This document shows, in pieces, positions 10,248-19,869 of a DNA stretch of 64,000 nucleotides. The notes below the pieces were generated by a model. It was not told the origin of the DNA and searched no databases. It was given only the letters and a program-made list of their open reading frames with translations. The position numbers and the translations under genes are program-made. Position 1 is the first letter of the stretch, and every line of letters begins with the position of its first letter. The DNA is from JADZAA01 sp039810485 (GTDB taxonomy: Bacteria; Bacteroidota; Ignavibacteria; Kapaibacteriales; UBA961), in the NCBI GenBank assembly GCA_039810485.1, contig JBDHXA010000005.1:1-64000 (forward strand), given 5' to 3'.

Positions 10248-12023
10248 ATGAATTTCAGAAAACGAAGCGCGCATTGCGGAGAAATACGAGTTGAACATGT
10301 AGGAAAAATGGTAGTTCTCAATGGCTGGGCTGATTCGGTGCGCGACCACGGCGGAGTTATTTTTATAAATTTGCGCGATCGCTATGGCATAACACAAGCA
10401 GTTGTTCTGCCGGATATTCAGCCAGAATTAGCGGTGCGCGCACGAGAGATAAGAGCAGAGTTTGTGCTTTGGGTTTCCGGCGAAATTCGGATGCGCGAGA
10501 ATCCAAATCCAAAAATTCCTACCGGCTTGGTAGAAATTGTTGTTGGCGAACTCGGCGTGATAAATGCTTCGGAAGTGCCTCCCTTTGAAATTATGGATGA
10601 ACAGCTTGCAAGCGAGGAAAACAGATTGCGATATCGTTATTTAGATTTGCGGCGACCCGGACTGCAAAAGAATTTCATTGTTCGCAGCAAGGTATATCAA
10701 ATTGTTCGGCATTATTTTCACAATCATAATTTCATCGAAGCAGAAACGCCAATCCTTACAAAATCAACTCCTGAAGGAGCGCGTGATTATCTTGTGCCAA
10801 GCCGAATTCACAAGGGATCGTTTTATGCGCTGCCGCAATCTCCCCAAATTTATAAGCAACTCTTGATGATTGCAGGTTTTGACAGATATATGCAAATTGT
10901 AAAATGCTTTCGCGATGAGGATTTGCGCTCTGACAGACAGCCAGAATTTACACAAATTGATCTTGAAATGTCTTTTATAACGCAAGATGACATTATCGCA
11001 GTTGCTGAAGGTATGATTGGTGAATTATGGAGAGAAATTCTTGGAATTACTATTGAATTGCCATTCCGCCGCATGAGTTTTCACGAGGCAATGTCAAAAT
11101 ATGGCTCCGACAAGCCAGATTTGCGATTTGGCATGGAGCTTCATTCAATAACCGATATTGTGCGAAACTCCGAGTTTTCGGTATTTTCATCGGTTGCTGC
11201 TCAGGAAGGAAGTGCTATTATAGGAGTAAACGTAAAGGGCGGCGCTTCTTTATCGCGGAAATCGCTTGACGAGCTGACTGAATTTGCAAAAAAATATGGC
11301 GCAAAAGGTCTTGTGTGGATGAAATACGCCGATGGTACCGTACAGTCGCCAATTGCAAAATTCCTTACAGATCAAGAAATTGAAGCGTTAAAATCGGAAT
11401 TCATGGCAGAAGATGGGGATTTAGCGCTCATAGCCGCCGACAGTTGGGAAAGATGCTGCTCTATCATGGGCGCAATTCGCGTGGAAACTGCGCGCAGAAC
11501 AGGCATTCTTGAATCAGCACGTTCAACATTTTCTTTCCATTGGGTTACAGAATTTCCGCTTCTCGAGTATGCGGAAGAAGAAAAAAGATATGTGGCGCGA
11601 CATCATCCCTTTACTTCTCCAATGGTTGAAGATATAGATAAGTTAATAACCGATCCATTATCTGCTCGCGCTATTACTCACGATTTAGTTGTCAATGGTT
11701 ATGAAGTAGCCGGCGGAAGCGTTAGAATCCACGACAACAGTGTTCAACAAACAATGTTTGATCTTTTAGGCATGAGCAAAGAGGAATCTGAAACAAAATT
11801 TGGCTTTTTGCTTTCAGCACTTCGTTATGGAGCGCCGCCGCATGGCGGCATTGCTTTTGGTTTTGACCGTCTTTGCATGCTTCTTTGCGGCACAGAAAAT
11901 ATTCGCGATGTTATTGTTTTTCCAAAAACAACAAGTGCTTTGTCATTGATGGACGGCTGCCCATCTGATGTGTCGGAACACCAGCTAAAAGAACTTGGCA
12001 TTAAGCTTGCGACAGCAAAATAA
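10248..12023 (+). CDS. aspS: Aspartate-tRNA ligase
   Basis: The 591-residue length is standard for bacterial-type AspRS, which charges tRNA-Asp. An N-terminal OB-fold anticodon domain (to about 110) precedes the class II catalytic core with motif 2 (FRDEDLRSDRQPEFTQ) and motif 3 (GIAFGFDRL). The bacterial GAD insertion domain lies between. A strong ribosome-binding site, AGGAGG, sits 6 bases upstream of the ATG. Whether it is the discriminating or non-discriminating type (also serving tRNA-Asn) cannot be settled here. It is the only universally conserved marker in the window and the best handle for placing the organism. Confidence 0.97.
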   Translation: MNFRKRSAHCGEIRVEHVGKMVVLNGWADSVRDHGGVIFINLRDRYGITQAVVLPDIQPELAVRAREIRAEFVLWVSGEIRMRENPNPKIPTGLVEIVVGELGVINASEVPPFEIMDEQLASEENRLRYRYLDLRRPGLQKNFIVRSKVYQIVRHYFHNHNFIEAETPILTKSTPEGARDYLVPSRIHKGSFYALPQSPQIYKQLLMIAGFDRYMQIVKCFRDEDLRSDRQPEFTQIDLEMSFITQDDIIAVAEGMIGELWREILGITIELPFRRMSFHEAMSKYGSDKPDLRFGMELHSITDIVRNSEFSVFSSVAAQEGSAIIGVNVKGGASLSRKSLDELTEFAKKYGAKGLVWMKYADGTVQSPIAKFLTDQEIEALKSEFMAEDGDLALIAADSWERCCSIMGAIRVETARRTGILESARSTFSFHWVTEFPLLEYAEEEKRYVARHHPFTSPMVEDIDKLITDPLSARAITHDLVVNGYEVAGGSVRIHDNSVQQTMFDLLGMSKEESETKFGFLLSALRYGAPPHGGIAFGFDRLCMLLCGTENIRDVIVFPKTTSALSLMDGCPSDVSEHQLKELGIKLATAK

Positions 12024-12078
12024 TAATATATGGTCAACAGTGAACTTATTGTTTTATACAGAATATAATTTATAACTG

Positions 12079-13017
12079 ATGTCTAAAACAGAACCACCAC
12101 AAATTGCTGCAAATTTAGAGCGGCGAGAATTTTTTCGTTTAGCAGCGGCTGCCGGAGCTTTTTTGATGTTCGGAAATATTGGTGCCGCGCAACAAAAGAA
12201 TAGATTGAACGCCACACAAAATGATACGGATAAAGAAGCAACAACTTGGTACATATTCGATCATATTATTACGTACGCAAGAGCTAATGGATTTTCAGAA
12301 TATCCAATCGGCGAATTAATGGGCAAGATAGGAAAGGTCTTTATTGCAACTCCTTATGTTGGCGGCACGCTCGAAGGATCTCCGGAAAAATGCAGAATAG
12401 ATCTCACAGGAATGGATTGCGTAACTTTTTTCGAGGATGTTCTCGGCATTTCTCGCATGTTAAAAAAGGGGCGATCAACATTCGATGATTTAACAAAGGA
12501 AATAACCTACTCGCGATATCGTAACGGTAAAATTGACGGCTATCTTTCACGGCTTCATTATACTTCTGATTGGTTCGCCGATAACGAAGTCAAAAAAATA
12601 GTTAAAAATATAACTCCATCTTTAGAAGGAGCAATAGATTTTCCGATCAATGTTTCTTATATGTCGCAACATCCTCATTTTTATCCTCCGCTTGATGCAG
12701 ATCCTTCTTTGGTTCCTAAAGTAGCTGAAATAGAACGTAAAATCAATTCTGCAAAACATTGGTATGTGCCATCAGCAAATGTAAAAGCTATTGAATCTCA
12801 ATTAATGACAGGTGATATAATTGGAATTGCAACTAGCAAAGAAGGTCTTGATTATGCTCATACGGGTTTAATTTTTAGAGATGAACACAATCGCTCTCGT
12901 TTCTTACACGCCTCATTAGATAAAAAACGCGTGTTTTTAGATAAGACGATTTCTGGCTATTTAAAGGGTATGCCAACCCATCTTGGCATTACTGTAGTTC
13001 GACCGCTTAATGTCTAA
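12079..13017 (+). CDS. DUF1460 family protein with Tat-like signal
   Basis: A 312-residue protein of the DUF1460 family, an NlpC/P60-like papain fold associated with cell-wall peptide or amidase activity. The N-terminus has a twin-arginine-like motif (ERREFFRLAAAAGAF), so it is probably exported folded. The probable nucleophile is Cys114 in GMDCVTFFED, and His261 in YAHTGLIF is the likely partner. It is transcribed with aspS in direction but 55 bases downstream, and is followed by a clear terminator. Family assignment is good; the substrate is unknown. Confidence 0.8.
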   Translation: MSKTEPPQIAANLERREFFRLAAAAGAFLMFGNIGAAQQKNRLNATQNDTDKEATTWYIFDHIITYARANGFSEYPIGELMGKIGKVFIATPYVGGTLEGSPEKCRIDLTGMDCVTFFEDVLGISRMLKKGRSTFDDLTKEITYSRYRNGKIDGYLSRLHYTSDWFADNEVKKIVKNITPSLEGAIDFPINVSYMSQHPHFYPPLDADPSLVPKVAEIERKINSAKHWYVPSANVKAIESQLMTGDIIGIATSKEGLDYAHTGLIFRDEHNRSRFLHASLDKKRVFLDKTISGYLKGMPTHLGITVVRPLNV

Positions 13018-13033
13018 CCAATGTACAAAGTAT

Positions 13034-13080
13034 TGCCTCATATTGTAAATAGTTTATGTAATATGAGGCATTATTCTTTT
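13034..13080 (+). terminator. Rho-independent-like terminator after the DUF1460 gene
   Basis: An 11-base perfect inverted repeat (TGCCTCATATT at 13034-13044 with AATATGAGGCA at 13060-13070) is followed by the T-rich tract TTATTCTTTT. It ends the aspS/DUF1460 unit and isolates the nitrate reductase locus. Confidence 0.75.
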
Positions 13081-13121
13081 CTAAACTTACGAACTTACTA
13101 AACCATTTCAACTTAGAAACA

Positions 13122-13317
13122 TCGGCTATATTTTTCGTATATTACTTATATAAATTGCGACAAAAACAATCCGGTATTCAAACAAGAAATTAAGACTAAA
13201 AAAATCGTATATTCGAACAGATAATCACGACAGATATTGTCGTATATTTTTAGAAGATTTACGACTTTTGTTGTCGGATATATCAGCGGTCAATCACGAC
13301 ATATCAAGTCAGATATA
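13122..13317 (+). promoter_or_regulatory. Phased array of operator-like inverted repeats (CGAC-N7-GTCG followed by KATAT)
   Basis: Six TCG-type half-sites (TCG, TCC or TCA) start at 13135, 13170, 13205, 13240, 13274 and 13309, a spacing of 35, 35, 35, 34 and 35 bases. Five of them are preceded by GAC at 13159, 13194, 13229, 13263 and 13298, in every case exactly 11 bases upstream. The best copies read CGAC-N7-GTCGTATAT (13228-13247), CGAC-N7-GTCGGATAT (13262-13281) and CGAC-N7-GTCAGATAT (13297-13316). A further TCGGCTAT lies at 13122. The intervening bases vary, so this is not a simple satellite. The array sits about 540 bases upstream of the cytochrome gene. The same half-site recurs upstream of bcrC. 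The binding protein is unknown. Confidence 0.55.
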
Positions 13318-13857
13318 AATTTCATATTTATTATAAATATCAACAGGTTATATTATTGTGCTATATTTGAAAATTAAAGTTGCTCACTAAGAAAAATTTC
13401 TTGCTTTTACTCCGTTTAATTCGTAATTTGCATTATAAATTTTCAGAACAAATATAAAAGAACGCTATATTAAAGAGTGTCAACAAACCCTCAAAGAGTG
13501 CTGATGTGATAAGTAATTATTTCACAGATAAAAAGCTCGTTTCTTAAAGTTTTCTTTTACTCAAAATATTTTTTCGTTTCTTTAAATATAGTTCGAATTC
13601 AATTTTTGTTTCATCAATCGTGACATTAAATTCCTAAACTATTTGTTAGAATCGTAAAATCAGTTTCAATGTTGTTAAGGTTGAATACATAATGTTAGGT
13701 CAAACTAGTTTTGAATAGAAGTTGTATCTACGATAAATTCAACTTTTTTTATAAACATCTAGAACAAAATAATGTTATTAGCATTGCTGGAAAAACTTGC
13801 ACAAAAACCCAATTTGTTTGCTTAAACTAATATTGTCTATATAATTTGTAGAAAATC
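13318..13857. other. AT-rich non-coding leader region upstream of the nitrate reductase locus
   Basis: Very AT-rich, with no reading frame that I can support. The octamer AAAGAGTG occurs twice (near 13473 and 13494). The promoter of the cytochrome/nar operon should lie here; I see no convincing FNR (TTGAT-N4-ATCAA) site and cannot place the start point. Confidence 0.4.
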
Positions 13858-14721
13858 ATGAGGCATTTATCACTTTATTTTACGGCGTTCTTAATCTTAA
13901 TAATTGGCTCTGCTACAGAAACGACAGCACAAAATGGCGAGGCGGTTTTTAATCAATATTGTAGCGCATGTCATAAGGTTGGAGGAGGCAGATTAGTCGG
14001 TCCCGATCTCATGGGTATAACATCAAAAAGACCTGTAGATTGGTTGGTAAAATGGACACAATCTTCGCAAGCTCTTGTAAAGAGCGGAGATCCTGAAGCA
14101 AAGAAAATTTTTGACGAGTTTAGTGGAATGATTATGCCCGATCAGAATATTCCTGAAGCTGATATAAAAAGCATATTTGCCTATATAGATACTAAAAGTT
14201 CTTCATCTAATACTGCTTCTGCATCTGAAACTCCAAAAGCTCCTGCCTCGAATGCATCTGATAAAGCAACTCCTGAAGATATTGCAATAGGACGAAGCAT
14301 TTTTATCGGCTCACAACGATTAGCAAATGGCGGTCCTGCATGCATATCATGTCATAATGTTAATTACAAAGACGTATTGCAGGGTGGCTTGCTGGCAAAA
14401 GATTTAACAGACGTATTTAGCCGTATGGGCGGTGATGCCGGACTGCAAGGAATTCTGGGTGCTCCGCCATTTCCAGCTATGACACAAGCATATAAAGACA
14501 AGCATATAACAGATAAAGAATCTGCGTATCTGATAGCATTTCTAAATAAGGTTAATAAAGATACTGCAAATCAATCTGTAGCTTCTTATAATATATTGCT
14601 CGTTGGAGGTGTTGGAGGAGCATGCGGACTCCTTTTGTTAATATTAGCGATTTGGCATGGAAGAAAAAGATTTGCCGTGAAAAAATCTATCTTTAACAGA
14701 CAATTAAAATCATCTTTTTAA
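13858..14721 (+). CDS. narC: Diheme cytochrome c, membrane-anchored, first gene of the nar operon
   Basis: A 287-residue exported cytochrome. The signal peptide covers about residues 1-24. Two class I heme sites are visible: CSACH at 35-39 and CISCH at 162-166, the domains being joined by a Ser/Ala/Pro-rich linker near 115-140. A single hydrophobic helix near 242-265 followed by basic residues anchors the C-terminus. It lies 21 bases before narG. A diheme cytochrome NarC encoded first in the operon is known from Thermus thermophilus, where it is needed for active nitrate reductase. The same role in passing electrons to or assembling NarGHI is inferred from position and heme count. Confidence 0.82.
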   Translation: MRHLSLYFTAFLILIIGSATETTAQNGEAVFNQYCSACHKVGGGRLVGPDLMGITSKRPVDWLVKWTQSSQALVKSGDPEAKKIFDEFSGMIMPDQNIPEADIKSIFAYIDTKSSSSNTASASETPKAPASNASDKATPEDIAIGRSIFIGSQRLANGGPACISCHNVNYKDVLQGGLLAKDLTDVFSRMGGDAGLQGILGAPPFPAMTQAYKDKHITDKESAYLIAFLNKVNKDTANQSVASYNILLVGGVGGACGLLLLILAIWHGRKRFAVKKSIFNRQLKSSF

Positions 14722-14742
14722 TACATATTATATATAAAGAAT

Positions 14743-17700
14743 ATGAGTTGGATAGAAGACATTATCTCTCCACAAACAAGAAAGTGGGAAGAATTTTACC
14801 GCAACCGTTGGCAGTATGACAAAGTAGTGCGAAGCACTCACGGTGTAAACTGTACCGGTGGATGTTCCTGGAATATTCACGTGAAAGACGGTATCGTTGT
14901 TTGGGAAACTCAAGCCCTCGATTATCCGCTTTTGGAAAATACATTACCGCCTTACGAGCCGAGAGGTTGTCAGCGCGGTATTTCTTACTCATGGTATTTA
15001 TACAGTCCTATCCGTGTTAAGTATCCATTGATGCGTGGTGCTTTGATGGACTTGTTTAATAGTGAGAAAAAAGCTGTCGATGGCGATCCCGTTAAAGCAT
15101 GGGAAAACCTTCAATCCAATCCTGAAAAACGCAAGCGTTATCAGAGAGCAAGAGGTAAAGGCGGTTTCAGACGCGCCAAGTGGGATGAAGTGCTCGAACT
15201 GATTGCAGCAGCAAATCTTTATACTATTAAGAAATACGGACCTGACAGAATCATCGGTTTCTCACCAATTCCTGCTATGTCTATGTTGAGTTATGCAGCA
15301 GGCGCTCGTTACCTTCAATTGATGGGTGGCGTAAACCTTAGTTTCTACGATTGGTATTGTGATCTTCCGAATGCATATCCTGAAATTTGGGGCGAGCAAA
15401 CAGACGTGTGCGAAAGCGCTGACTGGTATAACTCTAAGTTCTGCGTTTCTATGGGTGCTAACCTTGGAATGACAAGAACTCCCGATATTCACTTCTTCTC
15501 TGAATCAAAACATAACGGAACTAAAACCGTAGTAATGTCGCCTGACTTCAGCATGGTTGCAAAACACGCTGACCAGTGGATTCCTTGTCATGCCGGCTCA
15601 GATGGCGCTTTCTGGATGGCAGTAACTCATGTTATCTTAAAAGAATATCATGCCGACAGACAAGTTCCTTATTTTATGGAATATGTTAAGCGTTACACCG
15701 ATTGCCCGTTTCTTGTGGAACTTGAAAAAGTAGGAGACAATTATCGTCCGGGAAGAATGTTGCGCGCTAATCGTGTAGCTAAATATAAAGACGTTGAAAA
15801 TGGCGACTGGCAATTTTTGAATGTTGATTCTGCTTCAGGCAAATTAGTTTGTCCGAAAGGAACAATGGGTAGTCGTTGGGCAAAAGAAAATAGCGGTAAA
15901 TGGAATTTGAAATACGAAGATTTTCTTGACAATACCTCTTATGATCCATCATTGACTTTATTAAATAAGAGCGATGATGTGTATCAGGTTGAATTTGTTG
16001 AATATGGAATGGATAAAACTGCGCTTCGCGGAGTTCCTGTAAAAATGGTTGAAACAACAGACGGTAAAAAAGTTCCTGTTGCAACTATTTATGACCTTAC
16101 TATGGGTCAGTATGGCGTAGGCAGAGGATTGAAAGGCGAATATCCTTCTTCTTATGATGATGATAAACAGGCATACACTCCGGCATGGCAGGAAATTTTT
16201 ACCGGTGTTGGAAGAAAGACCGTTCTCAAATTTGCTCATGAATGGGCTGATACTGCTGAAATCACTAAGGGAAAATGTATGGTGATTGTTGGCGCTGCCA
16301 TCAACCATTGGTTCCATGGCAACCTGATGTATCGCGCTGCTATCATGGCTCAAATGCTGACAGGATGCAACGGTGTGAATGGCGGTGGAATGAACCACTA
16401 TGTAGGACAGGAAAAATTAGCTCCGGTTGATTCATGGGGAACAATCATGGCAGCAAAGGACTGGGTCCCTGCAAACCGCTTGCAACAAGGTCCTATCTGG
16501 CATTACATCAACTCCGACCAATGGAGATATGATAACAACCAGATGGACTACAACAGTGTTCCGAAAGACAATAAATTTTCACAGATGCACTCTGCCGACT
16601 GGACGGTTATGTCTGTTCGTAACGGATGGATGCCTTTCTATCCGCAATACAACAAGAGCAATCTGGATGTGGTAAAAGATGCTATGGCAGCAGGAGCTAA
16701 TGATGATGACGCTATCAGAAAATATATTGTTGAGAAACTGAAATCGAAAGAATTATTGCACTCTGTGGCTGATCCTGATGCAGACGTAAACTTCCCCCGT
16801 AACTGGTTTATATGGCGCGGAAATGCCTTGATGTCAAGTGCCAAAGGACATGAATACATGCTTGACCATTACCTCGGAACGCATACAAATAAAATTGCTG
16901 ACGAAGTTGCTCAGGAGCATGTTCATGATATTATCTGGCGTGAAGCGCCTAAAGGCAAAATGGATTTAGTTGTGGATATTAATTTCCGCATGGATACTTC
17001 TGCGCTTTATTCAGACATTGTGTTGCCAACAGCTTCATGGTATGAGAAAGCAGACTTAAACTCAACTGACTTACACTCATTCATTCACCCACTTTCAGCA
17101 GCAGTTGCTCCTGTTTGGGAAGCAAAAAGCGATTGGCAGATATTCCAGGCAATAGCCAAGCGAGTAAGCGAGTTGGCTGTTACGCATCTTCCTAATCTAG
17201 TGAAGGACGTAATCAATGCGCCTTTGTCTCACGACTCTGCCGATGAAATTACTCAACCTCGTATGCTCGACTGGGCAAAAGGCGAGTGTGAACCGGTTCC
17301 CGGAAAATCAATGCACAAGTTAGTGTTCGTGGAAAGAGATTATACGCAGATTTACAATAAATACATTTCACTCGGACCAAACATTAAAACCAATCAGTTA
17401 GGCGCACACGGAGTGTCTTACATGGCGGATGATGTTTATGCTGAAATGCTGGAAGACAAACGCCACGTTCAGAAAGTAAATGGAGTGGAATATCCTTCGG
17501 TAAAAGAAGACGTGGAAGCGGTAAATGCAGTATTAACACTCTCTACGCTTACCAACGGAATGTTGAATGACAGAGCATATAAAATCATGGAAAAGAAAAC
17601 CGGATTGGTGCTTGCTGATTTAGGAGAAGGAAGTAAAGATGTACGTATTGATTATAAAGATTTACAAGCACAGCCAAGAAGATACAACACTTCGCCATTG

Positions 17701-18366
17701 TGGTCAGGGTTGATGAATAACGGTCGTGCTTATTGTGCATATACTTACAATGTGGACAGATTGGTTCCCTGGAGAACATTGACAGGTCGTCAGCATTTCT
17801 ACTTAGATCATGACGGCTACATTGCCTTCGGAGAACATCTTGCAACATACAAACCATCTCCAACGCCTCAGGTTTATGGTGATTTGCGTAAAACAGTCAA
17901 TGACGGAAAAGCAAGAATGTTGAATGTACTTACTCCTCACGGAAAATGGCATATTCACTCGACTTATGGCGATACACTGCGAATGTTAACGCTGTCGCGT
18001 GGTATTGAGCCTTGCTGGATGAGTGAAGAAGATGCAGCAGCACTGGGCATTAAAGACAACGACTGGGTAGAAGTATATAACGACCACGGAGTGTATTGCA
18101 CACGCGCTTGTGTGAGTGCAAGGATTCCAAAAGGTGTTTGTATCGTTTATCACTCGCCTGAAAGAACTTATACTGTTCCTAAATCGCAGGTTAGAGGCAA
18201 TAGGCGCGCAGGCGGACACAACAGTTTTACACGTGTACACCTGAAGCCAAATCTGATGACAGGAGGTTACGGACAGTTCTCCTATCACTTCAACTATTGG
18301 GGACCTGTTGGGGTAAATCGTGATACTCACGTTTTAGTAAGAAAAATGGAAAAAGTTATATTTTAA
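14743..18366 (+). CDS. narG: Respiratory nitrate reductase alpha subunit
   Basis: The 1207-residue catalytic subunit reduces nitrate to nitrite at a bis-molybdopterin guanine dinucleotide site. His33, Cys37, Cys41 and Cys76 reproduce the His-x3-Cys-x3-Cys-x34-Cys spacing of the FS0 cluster of NarG. Asp207 in YCDLPNAYPEIWGEQTD is the expected Mo ligand. No twin-arginine signal is present, which fits a cytoplasm-facing enzyme of the E. coli type. It starts 21 bases after the cytochrome gene and 12 bases before narH. The MGD cofactor would come from the moaA-moaE operon with mobA 10 kb downstream. Confidence 0.97.
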   Translation: MSWIEDIISPQTRKWEEFYRNRWQYDKVVRSTHGVNCTGGCSWNIHVKDGIVVWETQALDYPLLENTLPPYEPRGCQRGISYSWYLYSPIRVKYPLMRGALMDLFNSEKKAVDGDPVKAWENLQSNPEKRKRYQRARGKGGFRRAKWDEVLELIAAANLYTIKKYGPDRIIGFSPIPAMSMLSYAAGARYLQLMGGVNLSFYDWYCDLPNAYPEIWGEQTDVCESADWYNSKFCVSMGANLGMTRTPDIHFFSESKHNGTKTVVMSPDFSMVAKHADQWIPCHAGSDGAFWMAVTHVILKEYHADRQVPYFMEYVKRYTDCPFLVELEKVGDNYRPGRMLRANRVAKYKDVENGDWQFLNVDSASGKLVCPKGTMGSRWAKENSGKWNLKYEDFLDNTSYDPSLTLLNKSDDVYQVEFVEYGMDKTALRGVPVKMVETTDGKKVPVATIYDLTMGQYGVGRGLKGEYPSSYDDDKQAYTPAWQEIFTGVGRKTVLKFAHEWADTAEITKGKCMVIVGAAINHWFHGNLMYRAAIMAQMLTGCNGVNGGGMNHYVGQEKLAPVDSWGTIMAAKDWVPANRLQQGPIWHYINSDQWRYDNNQMDYNSVPKDNKFSQMHSADWTVMSVRNGWMPFYPQYNKSNLDVVKDAMAAGANDDDAIRKYIVEKLKSKELLHSVADPDADVNFPRNWFIWRGNALMSSAKGHEYMLDHYLGTHTNKIADEVAQEHVHDIIWREAPKGKMDLVVDINFRMDTSALYSDIVLPTASWYEKADLNSTDLHSFIHPLSAAVAPVWEAKSDWQIFQAIAKRVSELAVTHLPNLVKDVINAPLSHDSADEITQPRMLDWAKGECEPVPGKSMHKLVFVERDYTQIYNKYISLGPNIKTNQLGAHGVSYMADDVYAEMLEDKRHVQKVNGVEYPSVKEDVEAVNAVLTLSTLTNGMLNDRAYKIMEKKTGLVLADLGEGSKDVRIDYKDLQAQPRRYNTSPLWSGLMNNGRAYCAYTYNVDRLVPWRTLTGRQHFYLDHDGYIAFGEHLATYKPSPTPQVYGDLRKTVNDGKARMLNVLTPHGKWHIHSTYGDTLRMLTLSRGIEPCWMSEEDAAALGIKDNDWVEVYNDHGVYCTRACVSARIPKGVCIVYHSPERTYTVPKSQVRGNRRAGGHNSFTRVHLKPNLMTGGYGQFSYHFNYWGPVGVNRDTHVLVRKMEKVIF

Positions 18367-18378
18367 TACAAAAAAACT

Positions 18379-19869
18379 ATGGATATAAGATCACAAGTTT
18401 CAATGGTTTTTCATCTCGATAAATGTATCGGATGCCACACATGTTCTATTGCTTGTAAAAATATCTGGACTGATCGCAAAGGTGCAGAATATATGTGGTG
18501 GAACAATGTTGAAACAAAGCCGGGCACGGGTTATCCCACAAAGTGGGAAGACCAAGAAATTTACAGAGGCGGCTGGGAGAAAAATGGCGACACCGTGTCG
18601 CTCAAAGGTGCCGGTAAATTTAAAGGGTTGAAAAATATATTTCATAATCCGCATTTGCCTGTTCTCGATGACTACTATGAGCCATGGACCTATAAGTATC
18701 AAGATCTATTTACAGCTCCGGAAGGTGATGACCAGCCGACTGCACGTCCTGTGTCTCTCATAACTGGAGAACATATAGAAGTGCAGGCTGGCCCAAATTG
18801 GGATGATGATTTAGGCGGCTCTCCTGATTATGCACGTCAAGACGTTAATTTGAATGAACTTTCTGCTGCTGAACAAGAAGCAATGTTTCAGCTTGAAAGG
18901 ATGACATTCTTCTATCTGCCAAGAATATGCAATCATTGCCTCAATCCTGCTTGTGTGGCTTCCTGCCCTTCTGGAGCTATTTACAAACGAGGTGAAGATG
19001 GCGTTGTATTGATTAATCAAGAGCGTTGCCGTGCATGGAGAATGTGTGTAACTGCTTGCCCATATAAAAAGAGCTATTACAATTGGCATACCGGCAAATC
19101 AGAAAAATGCGTTCTTTGCTATCCGCGTTTGGAATCTGGGCAAGCGCCTGCATGTTTCCACTCATGTGTGGGCAGGATTCGCTATTTGGGTGTTATGCTT
19201 TATGATGCTGACAGAATACAGCAAGTTGCATCGGTTCCCGAAGACCAATTAGTAGATGCGCAAATGGATATTTATTTAGACCCATTTGATCCGGTAGTAA
19301 TCAAGCAAGCACGCTTAAATGGCATAGCAGATTCAACTATTGAAGCAGCTCAAAAATCACCTGTGTATAAATTCGTAAAAGAATGGAAGCTCGCTCTTCC
19401 GTTGCATCCGGAATTTAGGACTTTGCCTAATCTGTTCTATGTGCCTGCGCTATTGCCAACAATGGCAACAGTCAGCAATGGCGTATATGATTCAACGAGT
19501 GCTTCGTTGTGGAATGGAGTTGAAAAAAATCGTTTGCCTATGAAATATCTTGCATCACTTTTTTCGGCAGGCAACACCGATAAAATCGTTGAAGTTATGA
19601 AACGCTTGATGGCTGTGCGGATGCATAGAAGAAGCACTACCGTTGGAGATGTGACCACAATGGAAGTCGCTTCATCATTGAAAGATGCTCAAATTGACGG
19701 AGAAATTGCTGATGCAATATTCCGACTAACATCATTGGCAACCTTCGACGAGCGATTTGTAATACCTCCAGCCCATCGTGAAGAGTCAATAGAAATGCTT
19801 GAAAACACTGCAGATGTAAAAGGAAATACCGGTTTCGGATTCAAAGAAAGACCCGCTCGAGGATTATAA
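18379..19869 (+). CDS. narH: Respiratory nitrate reductase beta subunit
   Basis: A 496-residue iron-sulfur electron-transfer subunit. Four cysteine clusters are seen: CIGCHTCSIAC from residue 16, CNHCLNPACVASC, CRAWRMCVTAC, and CVLCYPRLESGQAPACFHSC. The Trp in CRAWRMC replaces a cysteine, as in known NarH, giving one [3Fe-4S] and three [4Fe-4S] clusters. The gene stop (19867-19869) directly abuts the narJ ATG. It connects the NarI hemes with NarG. Confidence 0.97.
   Translation: MDIRSQVSMVFHLDKCIGCHTCSIACKNIWTDRKGAEYMWWNNVETKPGTGYPTKWEDQEIYRGGWEKNGDTVSLKGAGKFKGLKNIFHNPHLPVLDDYYEPWTYKYQDLFTAPEGDDQPTARPVSLITGEHIEVQAGPNWDDDLGGSPDYARQDVNLNELSAAEQEAMFQLERMTFFYLPRICNHCLNPACVASCPSGAIYKRGEDGVVLINQERCRAWRMCVTACPYKKSYYNWHTGKSEKCVLCYPRLESGQAPACFHSCVGRIRYLGVMLYDADRIQQVASVPEDQLVDAQMDIYLDPFDPVVIKQARLNGIADSTIEAAQKSPVYKFVKEWKLALPLHPEFRTLPNLFYVPALLPTMATVSNGVYDSTSASLWNGVEKNRLPMKYLASLFSAGNTDKIVEVMKRLMAVRMHRRSTTVGDVTTMEVASSLKDAQIDGEIADAIFRLTSLATFDERFVIPPAHREESIEMLENTADVKGNTGFGFKERPARGL

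Noticed and set aside
13122..13317. Possible CRISPR array (35-base periodicity)
   Set aside because: There is no conserved repeat with unique spacers: only 3-9 conserved bases recur per unit, and no cas genes are present.
14728..14913. Minus-strand frames over narG, bcr and hcr genes
   Set aside because: All are shadows of strong genes on the plus strand.
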